Shown: one piece after another, positions 46,365-55,197 of the stretch
Layout of the letters: each line of letters starts with the position of its first letter
How positions within the stretch are numbered: the stretch's first letter is position 1
Assembly (NCBI GenBank): GCA_965204565.1
Contig: CBDBEU010000003.1
Span: 124,001-188,000, forward strand
Direction of reading: 5' to 3'
DNA length: 64,000 nucleotides
DNA from: CBDBEU01 sp965204565
GTDB taxonomy: Bacteria; Pseudomonadota; Alphaproteobacteria; Rhizobiales; TMED25
The notes under the pieces: model-generated
Database searches by the model: none
The model's input: only the letters and a program-made list of their open reading frames with translations
Told to the model about the DNA's origin: nothing
Translations under genes and position numbers: made by a program

Positions 46365-47555
46365 CTGAGAACCTCTATCAATCCTGTTTGTTCGTCCGAT
46401 TTTCTGTGATTTTGGCGCGGCGTGTTCATCTGAACCGGTCTTGTGTTTCAGATGCAGCGACTTGCCCCGCTTTCAGAGCGTTCCTGGTTGCTATTGAACG
46501 GACACGTCCTGTGATCAGATCAGGGGGTGACGCTGCCTCCGAGTTGGACCAGGCGGCGGATGTTGCAGGCGATGTCTGTCATGCAGATCCCCGGTTTTTG
46601 CGTGGGCCGGACCGATGGTGCGGACTGCCATACCCATCATGTGCTTCCGGACGGCAAAGACGTGCTCGACCGGCGCGCGGTGTTTTGACTTTGTCCTGTT
46701 CCCACGGCGGATATGCTTCGGCATGAGCCTGCCCCCGGGTTTGCGATGGTGGGCATGGCTGACAAAACCGTGGCGTGCCGGGAACGCTTCGTTCTGCTTC
46801 GAACGGTACGCGCTATCGGCACGGACGCCAGAGCCAGTGTTGGTTTTGTCCGCAATCCCTGGGGCGGCGACCGCCGTCCACGGGCGTCTTCGCCTTGCCG
46901 AACCGGACGGTCCAGCGCGCATCAATGTCTTTCCGGCGTGCTTTGGCGGGATCCGAGGGCCAGATCCCGGCGGCGGTCCTGCCTGCCTCGATGTCTTTCT
47001 TTTCCTCGTCCGTATTGCGTTGCCTGGGGGCGGCGACCGGCGTGCTGTCCACCAATGGCCCTGACATGGAGATATACCTGCGCGATATAGCCTGCGTCCC
47101 GCAGGGCGGTCTCGAACCGGGCGAACAGAGCGTCGATCGCCCTGGCCGGGGTCAGGCGCTCGGGAAACGCCCGGATCGTCTTCGCGTCGGGGACCTTGTC
47201 TTGCAGGCCCGTCCCCGGGAAACGCATGAACGACAGACGGTCGCGGATCAGGAACTCCGCACGGTCGTCCGAGAGAGTGTTCTGCGCCTGAATGATCGGG
47301 ATCCTGAACATGAGCACAGGGTCATGGGGCGGGCGTGCGCCCTTCCTGCCATCCGCCTACGCCGGTGCCGTGTCCGGATCGGCACGGAAAATCTCGACGT
47401 CCACCGCCGCAACGCAGGCTTCGAGCTGATCGCCCAAATCGCTCAAACGCTTGAGCCGTTCATCAACGTCGAAAAGTCCAGCCTGCTGAACCATCCATCC
47501 CCCCTCACTTCATAGCGCCAGTGAATCATGATCAGCCAGGGTTGACGAGGTAAAT
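46365..47555 (-). mobile_element. IS5-family element type D inserted in the hydroxylase gene, decayed
   Basis: Likely tips are GAACCTCTATCAATCCTG (left) and TTTACCTCGTCAACCCTG (right, read inward). The minus strand begins near 47495 with VQQAGLFDVDERLKRLSDLG, then 46922-47317 has VLMFRIPIIQAQNTLSDDRA and TIRAFPERLTPARAIDALFA. 46515-46925 has VRADSAYRSKQNEAFPARHG and HRAPVEHVFAVRKHMMGMAV. Three frames are needed, with at least one stop in the first part. It is distantly related to type B. Confidence 0.75.
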
Positions 47556-48078
47556 CGAGGCCCTCACCTCCCGCTCCCAGGCGAGATTTGAGTCATAATC
47601 TGAGTGAATAATCGTCGCGCCGGCATCAAGCGCACCGTCCATATCCGCCGCTGGCGGCAGCTCCTCATATTCGATCTCGACCAGCGATATCGCGTCCTCG
47701 TCCTCGGCCCGGCTCGCCGCGACCACCATCGCCACCGACTCGCCCTGCCAGCGCGCCACATCCACCGCGACCGCCGGCTGTGGCGGTGAGCGCAATCCCT
47801 TGAGATGGCTCAGAACACCAACCCACGGTTCGATATGCTGCACAAGATCGGACCCCGACCAGGCTGCAACCACACCCCGCGCGCCAAGAGCCCCGTCCAG
47901 TTTGATCGAAGCAATGCGCGCATGTGCATGGGGCGAGCGGACAAAAGCCGCATAAACCATGCGCGGCAATGTTAGATCATCGACAAACCGTCCTCTACCC
48001 TCGACTAGCCGGCGTGCATTGGGACGCGGAACGGCGCGGCCGATATAGCTGTTAGGCCGATCGAATACGCTGAGCGGC

Positions 48079-48568
48079 TCACTCATGGCCGATCCTCCCC
48101 ATCGCAGCAACATCGGCAATCGCGTCGACAATCGACTGATAGCCGGTGCAACGGCAGTAGTTCCCCCAGATCGCCTCACGGATCTGCGTATGGTCACCAC
48201 TACTGCCGGCGGCGAGATAGGCATGGGCGCTCACCAGCATGGCCGGCGTGCAATAGCCACATTGCAGCGCATTGCGGGCGATGAAGGCCTCTTGCAGGGC
48301 CAAAATCGTGGCCGCTCTCGCTCAATCCTTCAATCGTCTCGACCCGCGCACAATCAGCCTGTACCGCAAGCATCAGACACCCACGCGCAGGCGCCTTGTC
48401 GACAAGCACTGTGCAGGCACCGCAAACACCGTGCTCGCAGCCCACATGTGAGCCGGTGAGACCCAACTCCCCGCGCAGAAAATCGACCAGATTGAGTCGC
48501 ACCGGAACGATGCTTTCAACCTGTTCGCCATTGACATCAAGCGCGATGGTCACCTTCTGAGAGCTCAT
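48079..48568 (-). pseudogene. 2Fe-2S small subunit of the molybdenum hydroxylase, one frameshift
   Basis: The start (48568, MSSQKVTIALDVNGEQVESI) and the plant-type ferredoxin cluster motif SHVGCEHGVCGACTVLVDKA are intact. The frame breaks near 48300 after ETIEGLSES. In the next frame it resumes with LQEAFIARNALQCGYCTPAM and IWGNYCRCTGYQSIVDAIAD, carrying the second cluster's CGYC and CRC. The restored protein would be ~162 aa. Stop and start overlap with the large-subunit gene. Operon order is FAD, FeS, Mo subunit on the minus strand. Confidence 0.85.
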
Positions 48569-49362
48569 GCGCCCGACCCTTCACGTTGCGCCATGGCCCT
48601 GTTCAGCAATACCCGAGCCAGCTGCCGCTTCAGCACCGCCGAAGCACTGGGATCGCCATGCATCTCGATTGTCTCAAGTGCCGCATCCTCGGTGATCAGA
48701 ATGGGGCGGTCTGCAATGGCGAAAACACCATTCACGAATTGGCTATCGTCTTGGCCTCGGCGGTCGTCGCTAGGCCCGCAAGCGCATAATCTCCATGGCG
48801 GCGGGTGATTTCGTGGAACACATGGCGCCGACCCGGCGACTTGGGCACTTCGATAGCGGTGATGACTTTGGCCTCGCCAAGCGCTGTTTCATACGCTCCG
48901 AAAAAGAAGTCCTCTGCCGCGACACGCCTCTCGCCCGATGTCGAGAGCGCAATGATGGTTGCTTCCAGCGCCATCATGCAGGCTGGCAATTCAGCCGCCG
49001 GATCAGCCAGCGCCAGCGAGCCGCCAATAGTGACGCGCGAGCGGACCGCGGCATGGGCAATGTGATGAACCGCCTCATGGATCAACGGCGCGTGATGGCG
49101 CACCAAATCTGAGCGCTCAAGCGTAGCATGCCGCACCAGCGCTCCGATACGCAAAATTTGCTCCTGCTCCTCAATGTCTGAAAGTTCGCTCACCCGATTG
49201 ATATCGATCAACACCTCCGGCTCAACCACCCAGAAATTCAGCATCGGCATCAGGCTTTGACCGCCCGCTAAGATACGTCATTCATCACCAGCCTCAACCA
49301 GCGCCGCCATCGCTTCGCCGAGATCAACGGGACGAACATAGAAAAAAGTCCGGCGCTTTCAT
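48565..49362 (-). pseudogene. FAD-binding medium subunit of the molybdenum hydroxylase, broken
   Basis: An ATG at 49362 begins MKAPDFF, then slips in a run of six T. In the next frame it reads YVRPVDLGEAMAALVEAGDE, a TGA stop, and RILAGGQSLMPMLNFWVVEP, the FAD-binding AGGQSL motif. It continues with HIAHAAVRSRVTIGGSLALA (second FAD motif TIGG) and SPGRRHVFHEITRRHGDYAL. It slips again near 48735 and ends with AVLKRQLARVLLNRAMAQRE and TGA overlapping the small-subunit ATG. Two frameshifts and one stop codon. Confidence 0.85.
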
Positions 49363-49480
49363 TCCCCGCTTCCCGAAAACTGCCACATCCATGGCCGCGC
49401 TTTGCCGCATGCCACGCAAGTAGTATCAAACACCGATCCGATTTCAGGCAAGCAGGCAGGCGATGACCTCCGGAGTACAC

Positions 49481-50212
49481 ATGACATACGACCTTTCTGG
49501 CAAATATGCGCTCGTGACCGGCGCCGGACTCGGCCTCGGCCGTGCCGCGTCCCTGGCGCTAAGTGAATGCGGCGCCACCATCATCGCGGTTTCGCGCACT
49601 AGGGGCGACCTTGAATCGCTGGCCGCGGAAGCCTCCAGCAAGGTTGAGATCTGGCCTGAGGATGTGACCAGCAACGCTTTTTATCAGCGTGTCACCAGCC
49701 TCGACCGCCTCGATATCTGTGTCAACAATGCCGGCACCAACAAGCCCATGCCGATCGACGAGGTAGATGACGAAACGCTTGATCTGATGCTCGATCTCAA
49801 TGTCCGCGCTGCCTTCAAGACCGCCCAGGCCGCGACCATCGCCATGAAGCGCCGCAAATCCGGCGTCATCATTAACATGAGCTCGCAGATGGGTCACATC
49901 GGCTCGCCGCGGCGTACCGTCTACTGCCTGACCAAGCACGCGCTCGAAGGCCTCACCAAGGCAATGGCAGTCGAGCTTGCGCCCTTCGGCATCCGTGTCT
50001 GCTCGGTGGCGCCGACTTTTGCCGACACGCCAATGACCAAACCGATGTTCGCGAACAAGGAATTCTACGATTTCGTCTACGGCATGATCCCGATGAAAAA
50101 ACTCGCCACCCCGGAAGACGTGGCGGCTGGCGTTGTCTTTCTAGCCTCGCCTGCCGCCGGTATGATCACCGGCGATAGTCTGCGGATCGACGGCGGCTGG
50201 ACGGCCCACTAA
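49481..50212 (+). CDS. Short-chain dehydrogenase/reductase
   Basis: From the ATG at 49481 (CCGGAG 6 nt upstream) it is 243 aa. It is a classical SDR: YALVTGAGLGLGRAASLALS (TGxxxGxG cofactor motif), CVNNAGTNKPMPIDEVDDET (NNAG), INMSSQMGHIGSPRRTVYCL with active Ser and YxxxK (YCLTK), and FLASPAAGMITGDSLRIDGG at the end. The fold alone does not tell the substrate. It starts the intact trio SDR, cyclase, HisD-like on the plus strand, divergent from the decayed hydroxylase operon, suggesting one former regulon. Confidence 0.93.
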   Translation: MTYDLSGKYALVTGAGLGLGRAASLALSECGATIIAVSRTRGDLESLAAEASSKVEIWPEDVTSNAFYQRVTSLDRLDICVNNAGTNKPMPIDEVDDETLDLMLDLNVRAAFKTAQAATIAMKRRKSGVIINMSSQMGHIGSPRRTVYCLTKHALEGLTKAMAVELAPFGIRVCSVAPTFADTPMTKPMFANKEFYDFVYGMIPMKKLATPEDVAAGVVFLASPAAGMITGDSLRIDGGWTAH

Positions 50213-50313
50213 GCGTAGGGCACGCCGTCCGATCAGGGGGTGGCGCGCTCCTTTTTAATCAGGCACAAACGATCCTAGCCGGCCTGCAAAAACCGGCATG
50301 AGCGGAGGCAGAA

Positions 50314-51267
50314 ATGGACATCAAGGTCGGCCGAAAGGCCATTGAGGAAGCATCCGAAAAGCTTTCAAACTGGGGACGGTGGGGCAAGGACGACCATATC
50401 GGCACGCTCAATATCGTCACCCTGGAAGATATCGTCGAAGCTGCCAAGCTGATTAAGAGGGGCAAGGCTTTCTCGCTCGGCATCCCGCTCGACCGCGAAG
50501 GCCCGCAGACCGGCCTGTTTGGTGGCCGCTTCAATCCGATCCATCAGATGCTGGCGACCGGCACCGATGCGATTGCCGGCCAGCAGGACTGGAACAAGAT
50601 CCGTTATGCCGACGACACGCTCAATCTGTGCGTTCAGGGCGCAACCCACTGGGATGCGCTTGGCCACATTCTTTATGAGGACAAGGCCTATAACGGCCAT
50701 GACGCGAAACTGATCGACTCGCGTGGCCTTTCGGTCCTTGGAATCGAGCATTCGCGCGATAAGATGAACGGGCGTGGCGTTCTTCTCGATATTGCCCGCC
50801 ATCGCGGCGTCGACTGGCTGCAGGATGGCGAGGCGGTCTCCAATGACGAACTCGATGAATGCGCCAAAGCCCAGGGCGTCGAGATCCGCCGCGCTGACTT
50901 CGTCATCGTCCGCACCGGCCAGATGGAGCGCTGCATGGCGGAAGGTGAATGGGGCGGATATGCCGGCGGCGACGCGCCGGGCGTCAAGTTCGAGAACTGC
51001 TATTGGTGCCATGACAAGGACATCGCCGCTATCTGCACCGACACATGGGGCGTTGAGGTCAGGCCCAACGAGACCAGCGAAGCTAACCAGCCATGGCACT
51101 GGGTGGTGATCCCCGCCATGGGTCTGTGCATGGGAGAGATTTTCTATCTTGAGGAACTCGCCAAGGATTGCGACCAGGACAAGGTCTATGAGTTCTTCTT
51201 CTGCGGACCGCCACTGATCATTACCGGCGGCACCGGTTCTCCAATTAATCCACAGGCGTTCAAGTAG
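50314..51267 (+). CDS. Cyclase-family metal hydrolase (kynurenine formamidase-like fold)
   Basis: The 317-aa protein belongs to the putative cyclase family (PF04199 type). The metal motif is QGATHWDALGHILYEDKAYN, matching the family's H-x-G-T-H-x-D pattern with the first His replaced by Gln (VQGATHWD). IARHRGVDWLQDGEAVSNDE, DFVIVRTGQMERCMAEG and PWHWVVIPAMGLCMGEIFYL are in line with family members that hydrolyse amide or cyclic bonds. AGCGGAGG is 8 nt from the ATG. The neighbours SDR and HisD-like point to a catabolic pathway; the substrate is unknown. Confidence 0.88.
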   Translation: MDIKVGRKAIEEASEKLSNWGRWGKDDHIGTLNIVTLEDIVEAAKLIKRGKAFSLGIPLDREGPQTGLFGGRFNPIHQMLATGTDAIAGQQDWNKIRYADDTLNLCVQGATHWDALGHILYEDKAYNGHDAKLIDSRGLSVLGIEHSRDKMNGRGVLLDIARHRGVDWLQDGEAVSNDELDECAKAQGVEIRRADFVIVRTGQMERCMAEGEWGGYAGGDAPGVKFENCYWCHDKDIAAICTDTWGVEVRPNETSEANQPWHWVVIPAMGLCMGEIFYLEELAKDCDQDKVYEFFFCGPPLIITGGTGSPINPQAFK

Positions 51268-51298
51268 CAACGCGCCGGGAACAAACTGGGAGGCTAGG

Positions 51299-52606
51299 GT
51301 GGCAGAATATCTGAAACGCGGCATGGACCCCATGAGCGTGCGCGAAGCCGATGCCAAGGTTCGCCAGACCGTCGAATCGATCCTCACCGACATCGAGGAG
51401 AATGGCGATGCGGCAGTGCGCTCGCTGTCGGAAAAATTCGACCAATGGTCGCCTGAAAACTTTCGGCTAACCGAGCCTGAGATCGAAGCAGCGATGTCAA
51501 AGGTCGCCAAGCGCGACCTGGAGGATATTGACTTTGCCCAGGTTCAGGTCAGGAACTTCGCCCAAAGACAGCGCGAAGCGCTGCAGGACGTCGAAGTCGA
51601 AACCATGCCGAGGGTGATATTGGGCCACCGCAACATTCCGGTGGGTTCGGTTGGCTGTTATGTGCCCGGCGGACGCTACCCGATGGTCGCCTCGGCCCAT
51701 ATGAGTGTGGTTACCGCCAAGGTCGCTGGCGTGAAGCGCATCATCGCCTGCGCACCGCCACATCAGGGTGGCCCGCACCCTGCGATCGTTGCGGCGATGC
51801 ATATGGGAGGCGCCGATGAAATCTATGTGCTTGGCGGCGTTCAGGCGATCGGTGCAATGGCACTCGGAACAGGCTCGATCGACCCTGTCGATATGCTGGT
51901 CGGTCCCGGAAATGCCTTTGTCGCCGAGGCAAAGCGTCAGCTGTTTGGCCGCGTTGGCATCGATCTTCTGGCCGGCCCCACCGAAACCTTGATCATCGCC
52001 GATGAAACCGTTGACGGCGAGCTTTGCGCTACTGACCTACTCGGCCAGGCCGAACACGGGCCAACCTCTCCGGCGGTGTTGCTGACGAAATCGGAAAAAC
52101 TAGCCCGCGACACCATGGACGAAATCGAACGGCTTTTGAAAATCCTCCCCACCGCCGAGGTCGCGGGCCAGGCGTGGGCCGATTATGGCGAGGTCATCAT
52201 CTGCGACGATGATGCCGAAATGGTGCGCGAAGCAGACCGCATCGCCTCAGAACATGTTCAGGTGATGACGCACGATCCCGACTACTTCCTCGCCAACATG
52301 ACCAATTATGGCGCGCTGTTCCTGGGTCCCCGCACCAATGTCGCCTATGGCGACAAGGTGATCGGCACCAACCATACGCTCCCAACCCGCAAGGCCGGCC
52401 GCTACACTGGCGGGCTGTGGGTCGGCAAGTTCTTGAAAACCTGCACCTATCAAAAGGTGTTGTCCGACGAGGCTTCGGCCAAGCTGGGCGAGGCCTGCTC
52501 GCGGCTTTGCGTGCTTGAAGGTTTTCTCGCACATGCCGAACAAGCGAACATCCGCGTGCGCCGCTACGGCGGGCGAAATGTGCCCTACGCCGAACCTGCT
52601 AATTAG
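51299..52606 (+). CDS. Histidinol dehydrogenase-like NAD-dependent dehydrogenase (HpsN-like subgroup)
   Basis: Start is a GTG at 51299 behind GGGAGGCTA; 435 aa. The HisD fold is evident: VGSVGCYVPGGRYPMVASAH, IVAAMHMGGADEIYVLGGVQ, VDMLVGPGNAFVAEAKRQLF, IDLLAGPTETLIIADETVDG and LLGQAEHGPTSPAVL, which holds the zinc-ligand Gln and His. Near the end it has IGTNHTLPTRKAGRYTGGLW and KFLKTCTYQKVLSDEA, a pattern I associate with HisD paralogues such as sulfopropanediol 3-dehydrogenase (HpsN) rather than biosynthetic HisD. No other his gene is nearby. It probably oxidises a small polyol or amino alcohol twice to an acid; substrate unproven. Confidence 0.88.
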   Translation: MAEYLKRGMDPMSVREADAKVRQTVESILTDIEENGDAAVRSLSEKFDQWSPENFRLTEPEIEAAMSKVAKRDLEDIDFAQVQVRNFAQRQREALQDVEVETMPRVILGHRNIPVGSVGCYVPGGRYPMVASAHMSVVTAKVAGVKRIIACAPPHQGGPHPAIVAAMHMGGADEIYVLGGVQAIGAMALGTGSIDPVDMLVGPGNAFVAEAKRQLFGRVGIDLLAGPTETLIIADETVDGELCATDLLGQAEHGPTSPAVLLTKSEKLARDTMDEIERLLKILPTAEVAGQAWADYGEVIICDDDAEMVREADRIASEHVQVMTHDPDYFLANMTNYGALFLGPRTNVAYGDKVIGTNHTLPTRKAGRYTGGLWVGKFLKTCTYQKVLSDEASAKLGEACSRLCVLEGFLAHAEQANIRVRRYGGRNVPYAEPAN

Positions 52607-52703
52607 AGTAGCTTGAGCCTCCGCCAATGGTCAGCCTGCTGGCCTGCTATTCTGCCGCTTGGTCGTCCACCCCGATCAGTCCCTCACATACTTTGGGCAT
52701 TGT

Positions 52704-53416
52704 CTATGCAAGATCGAGAATCGGCAGACCGTGGGTTGGGGCGACAATCTCAACGCCAAGTTCTTCAACCATCTGATTAAGTCGATCCACATAGATCTGC
52801 ATGTCGGCGAAATTGGTCCAGAACAAGGTGAGCTCTGCAAAAATCGCCGACACCTCCATCAGATCGAGTGAGGTCGCCTCCTCCGCCACCTGACCGCAAT
52901 GACCATCCCAGTGATAATGGCTATAGGCAAAACCATCGCCCGGAAACAGGGCTTTGGCTCCGGTATCAAACCCCCAAAGCGAGGTGCCGATATCGCGCAC
53001 CACCGGTTCGACCGCCAAGAAATGCTGATCACCGAGATCGATTGAATCGCCCACTTCCATCGACACCATACGCTCGACATATTGCGGAAACGCCATGTGA
53101 TAATCGCACAAATCAGCATGCACCTTGATGTCATCGTAACGCGCCAAAAAGCGCCCGAGACCGCCTGAATGCGGCATCTCCTGATGAGTAATGAAAAGAT
53201 GCTTCAGCGCTCATCCAGAATAGATCTCATCTGCCGGTCGATCGTCGGGAAATCCTTTGGATGTCCGGTCTCCACCAATATCGCCGCCTTGGTACCGACA
53301 ATTAGATAGATCGAATTGTAGCCGTGATAGATCTTGCCTCGATAGGGCTGCTCAAGGCATTCGCCGAGCCAGAAGATGCCAGGCGCCAGTTCGCGCGGCA
53401 GCGGGTTTTCCTTCAT
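52704..53416 (-). pseudogene. Metallo-beta-lactamase-fold hydrolase, one frameshift
   Basis: It starts at 53416 (MKENPLPRELAPGIFWLGEC) and runs through YNSIYLIVGTKAAILVETGH to ILDER and a stop. In the next frame it continues as LKHLFITHQEMPHSGGLGRF (place of the metal HxHxDH motif, here HQEMPHSG), FPGDGFAYSHYHWDGHCGQV and IVAPTHGLPILDLA. Restoring one base gives ~238 aa. The metal-binding pattern resembles flavodiiron-type MBL domains (H-x-E-x-D/H). Either a recent pseudogene or a sequencing error. Confidence 0.78.
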
Positions 53417-53421
53417 TTCGA

Positions 53422-53900
53422 CTATCTCTCCAATCCGCGGGGCACATAGGCGGCGCGCGTGCGCGACCGATCAAGGTCACGCAGGACCCTGTCCAAAGTC
53501 GAATACTCCTTATCGACCAACTCCCGACCTTTGAAAATCGCACCATTGCCCGGCGCAATGATCTCGATATCATACCGTTCGAAGACACCCGCGATGGCAC
53601 GGCGTAGCGTTTCCGTTGCCGCCCCTTCGAGCCACCAGTAACGCGTATTGAGAAGAAACGAGCGCAGGAACGCGTCGTCTGTCACCTCATCATGCTCAAT
53701 CACCCAGGGTCCCTGTTCGTTCGGCTGGGAATGCTGGGCAAACATGTCCGAAGTGAACAATGTGTGTGACGCCGGATCATAGGCCCATGTGGTGTTGATC
53801 AGTCTTAAGGGCGCACTGAAGGCATCAATCTTGCGTCCACCGCCCTTGCCTACATCCAGGTTGAGAAGGCCGCGCAGAAGCGTTGTTGGAATTTCACGCC
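53422..53900 (-). pseudogene. Second metallo-beta-lactamase-fold protein, C-terminal half only
   Basis: The minus strand reads FSAPLRLINTTWAYDPASHT, LFTSDMFAQHSQPNEQGPWV, EIIAPGNGAIFKGRELVDKE and STLDRVLRDLDRSRTRAAYV to a stop 5 bp from the first MBL gene. This is the second half of an MBL protein of the same kind. From about 53900 leftward in the protein (rightward in DNA) the frame reads through the antisense of an ABC transporter gene, so the N-terminal metal site has been lost. Confidence 0.65.
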
Positions 53901-53902
53901 GT

Positions 53903-54097
53903 GCCGCCTTCTCGTCGATTGCCCTCGATCCTCGGCGTGGTTCCCGACCTTGCCGCCCCGCCGCCGGGGTGCCTGTTTCATCCACGCTGCAGACTGGCTG
54001 ATGAGACCTGCCGCACCATGGTACCTGAGCGTGCTGATCCATCGCTCGGCCATGCGCTGTGCCACCACCCGGTCAACCGGGGCGGCGCGAGCTCATG
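53903..54097 (+). pseudogene. Oligopeptide ABC transporter ATPase (OppD-type), C-terminal end only
   Basis: The plus strand encodes GVVPDLAAPPPGCLFHPRCR, LADETCR and ALCHHPV before TGA, the characteristic Cys-rich tail of OppD/DppD ATPases (P.GC.FHPRC). The ATPase core is absent, cut off where the second MBL fragment starts. The stop overlaps the ATG of the following OppF-type gene (CTCATGA), the normal operon arrangement. Confidence 0.75.
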
Positions 54098-55121
54098 ACG
54101 GAGCCAATCATGCAGGCGCGGGCCCTGACCCGCGAATATGCGCTTAGCCGCGGGCCACTATGCGAGCTCTTTGTTCTTACCGCCATTGATAATGCGACCT
54201 TCAACGTGAATCCTGGCACCACGCTGGCCGTGGTTGGAGAATCGGGCTGCGGCAAATCGACGCTGGCGCGCATGATCACATGATCGAACCGGCCAGTACC
54301 GGCTCGCTGGAAATTGACGGCATACGTGTTGAAACCGCGCAATTAGGCAAGCGCCGGCACTTGCGGCGCATGATTCAGATCGTCTTTCAGGATCCATATA
54401 GTTCGCTCACCCCGCGGCAGAAGATTGGCGCCGCACTTGAAGAACCGCTGGCAATCAACACATCCATGGCCAAAGCCGAACGGCGCAAACGCGCCGCCGA
54501 CATGCTTACCCGTGTTGGCCTCAGGCCGAGCATTATAGCCGCTATCCGCACATGTTCTCCGGCGGCCAGCGCATCCTAGTGCTGGATGAACCGGTCTCGG
54601 CTCTCAATGTTGAAATCCAGGCGCAGATCCTAAATCTCTTGCGTGACCTGCAGGAGGAGATTGGGCTTACCTATATGTTCATCAGCCACGATCTGTCTGT
54701 GGTGCGCCATGTCGCTGACGATGTGCTGGTGATGTATCCCGGCCGGGCGATGGAATTTGGGGGTGCCGCTGAGGTGCTGGGTGGCCCTCGCCACCCCTAT
54801 ACGCGCGCTTTGCTTTCGGCCACGCCGATTGCCGATCCTTCGCTCAGGCGTGAGCGCATCAGGCTTTCAGGCGAACTCCCATCACCGATCAATCCACCGG
54901 CCGGTTGCGCGTTTCATCCGCGCTGTCCATTCGCCGGGGCCGGTGCCGCCAGGAATTGCCGGTGCCAATCGAGCCTGTTGCGGTCCGCTTCACCGCAGCA
55001 GTCATTCAGGTTCGATCCTCCCGAGGTCAGATTGAGGAACCGCTGTTGCATGAAGCCTCGACAAGTTGCACCCACCACCGAATCCGGCAGTCGTGTAGGC
55101 ACTTCGTCCGACGCGGGGTGA
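54095..55121 (+). pseudogene. Oligopeptide ABC transporter ATPase (OppF-type), broken
   Basis: It starts MTEPIMQARALTREYALSRG and has Walker A VVGESGCGKSTLARMI. The frame breaks near 54283. It continues as STGSLEIDGIRVETAQLGKR and IQIVFQDPYSSLTPRQKIGA (Q-loop), breaks again near 54545, and goes on as MFSGGQ directly joined to ILVLDEPVSALNVEIQAQIL. About 14 residues between the ABC signature and Walker B are missing. After HPYTRALLSATPIADPSLRR and GCAFHPRCPFAGAGAA the end drifts. Without an intact signature region it cannot be active. Confidence 0.82.
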
Positions 55122-55197
55122 TGATGAATTACTCTAGGCATGATCTGGAGCATCACGTCGGGCGCGGGTTGGAGCCCCGTTTGATCCGCCTGCCGAA

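Larger units (their letters stand above)
43271..48086 (-). pseudogene. Molybdopterin-binding large subunit of a xanthine dehydrogenase-family hydroxylase, shattered
   Basis: The start (48086, MSEPLSVFDRPNSYIGRAVP) and first ~178 residues are normal (GRGRFVDDLTLPRMVYAAFV, RSPHAHARI). An IS5 element (46365-47555) then splits the gene. The next piece (45885-46365) has RTFHFGCHTGVTLASFDPSE and VGDVGGAFGIKVHTYRDEIA, then after a slip MDDLTGIGPYSVYPRTSAIE. A second IS5 copy (44597-45884) follows. The last piece (43271-44596) has YRAVGHPIAIAVGEGMVDAA, GDTDTTPYGGGTWASRGVGI and GAKGVGEAGTGGAPGAIMNA. Besides frameshifts there are stop codons in place of conserved residues: TAG at 45913-45915 (Gln), TAG at 43702-43704 and TGA at 43645-43647 (Trp). 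The former enzyme hydroxylated an aromatic, N-heterocyclic or aldehyde substrate. Confidence 0.9.

Noticed and set aside
51299..52606. Assignment as biosynthetic hisD
   Set aside because: No other histidine genes are adjacent, the gene is in a catabolic cluster, and the C-terminal GTNHTLPT/RYTGGLW region resembles HisD paralogues rather than the biosynthetic enzyme.
53422..54097. MBL and ABC-ATPase as genuinely overlapping antisense genes
   Set aside because: Both lack their N-terminal functional parts, and similarity of each ends at the same point; a deletion junction explains it.
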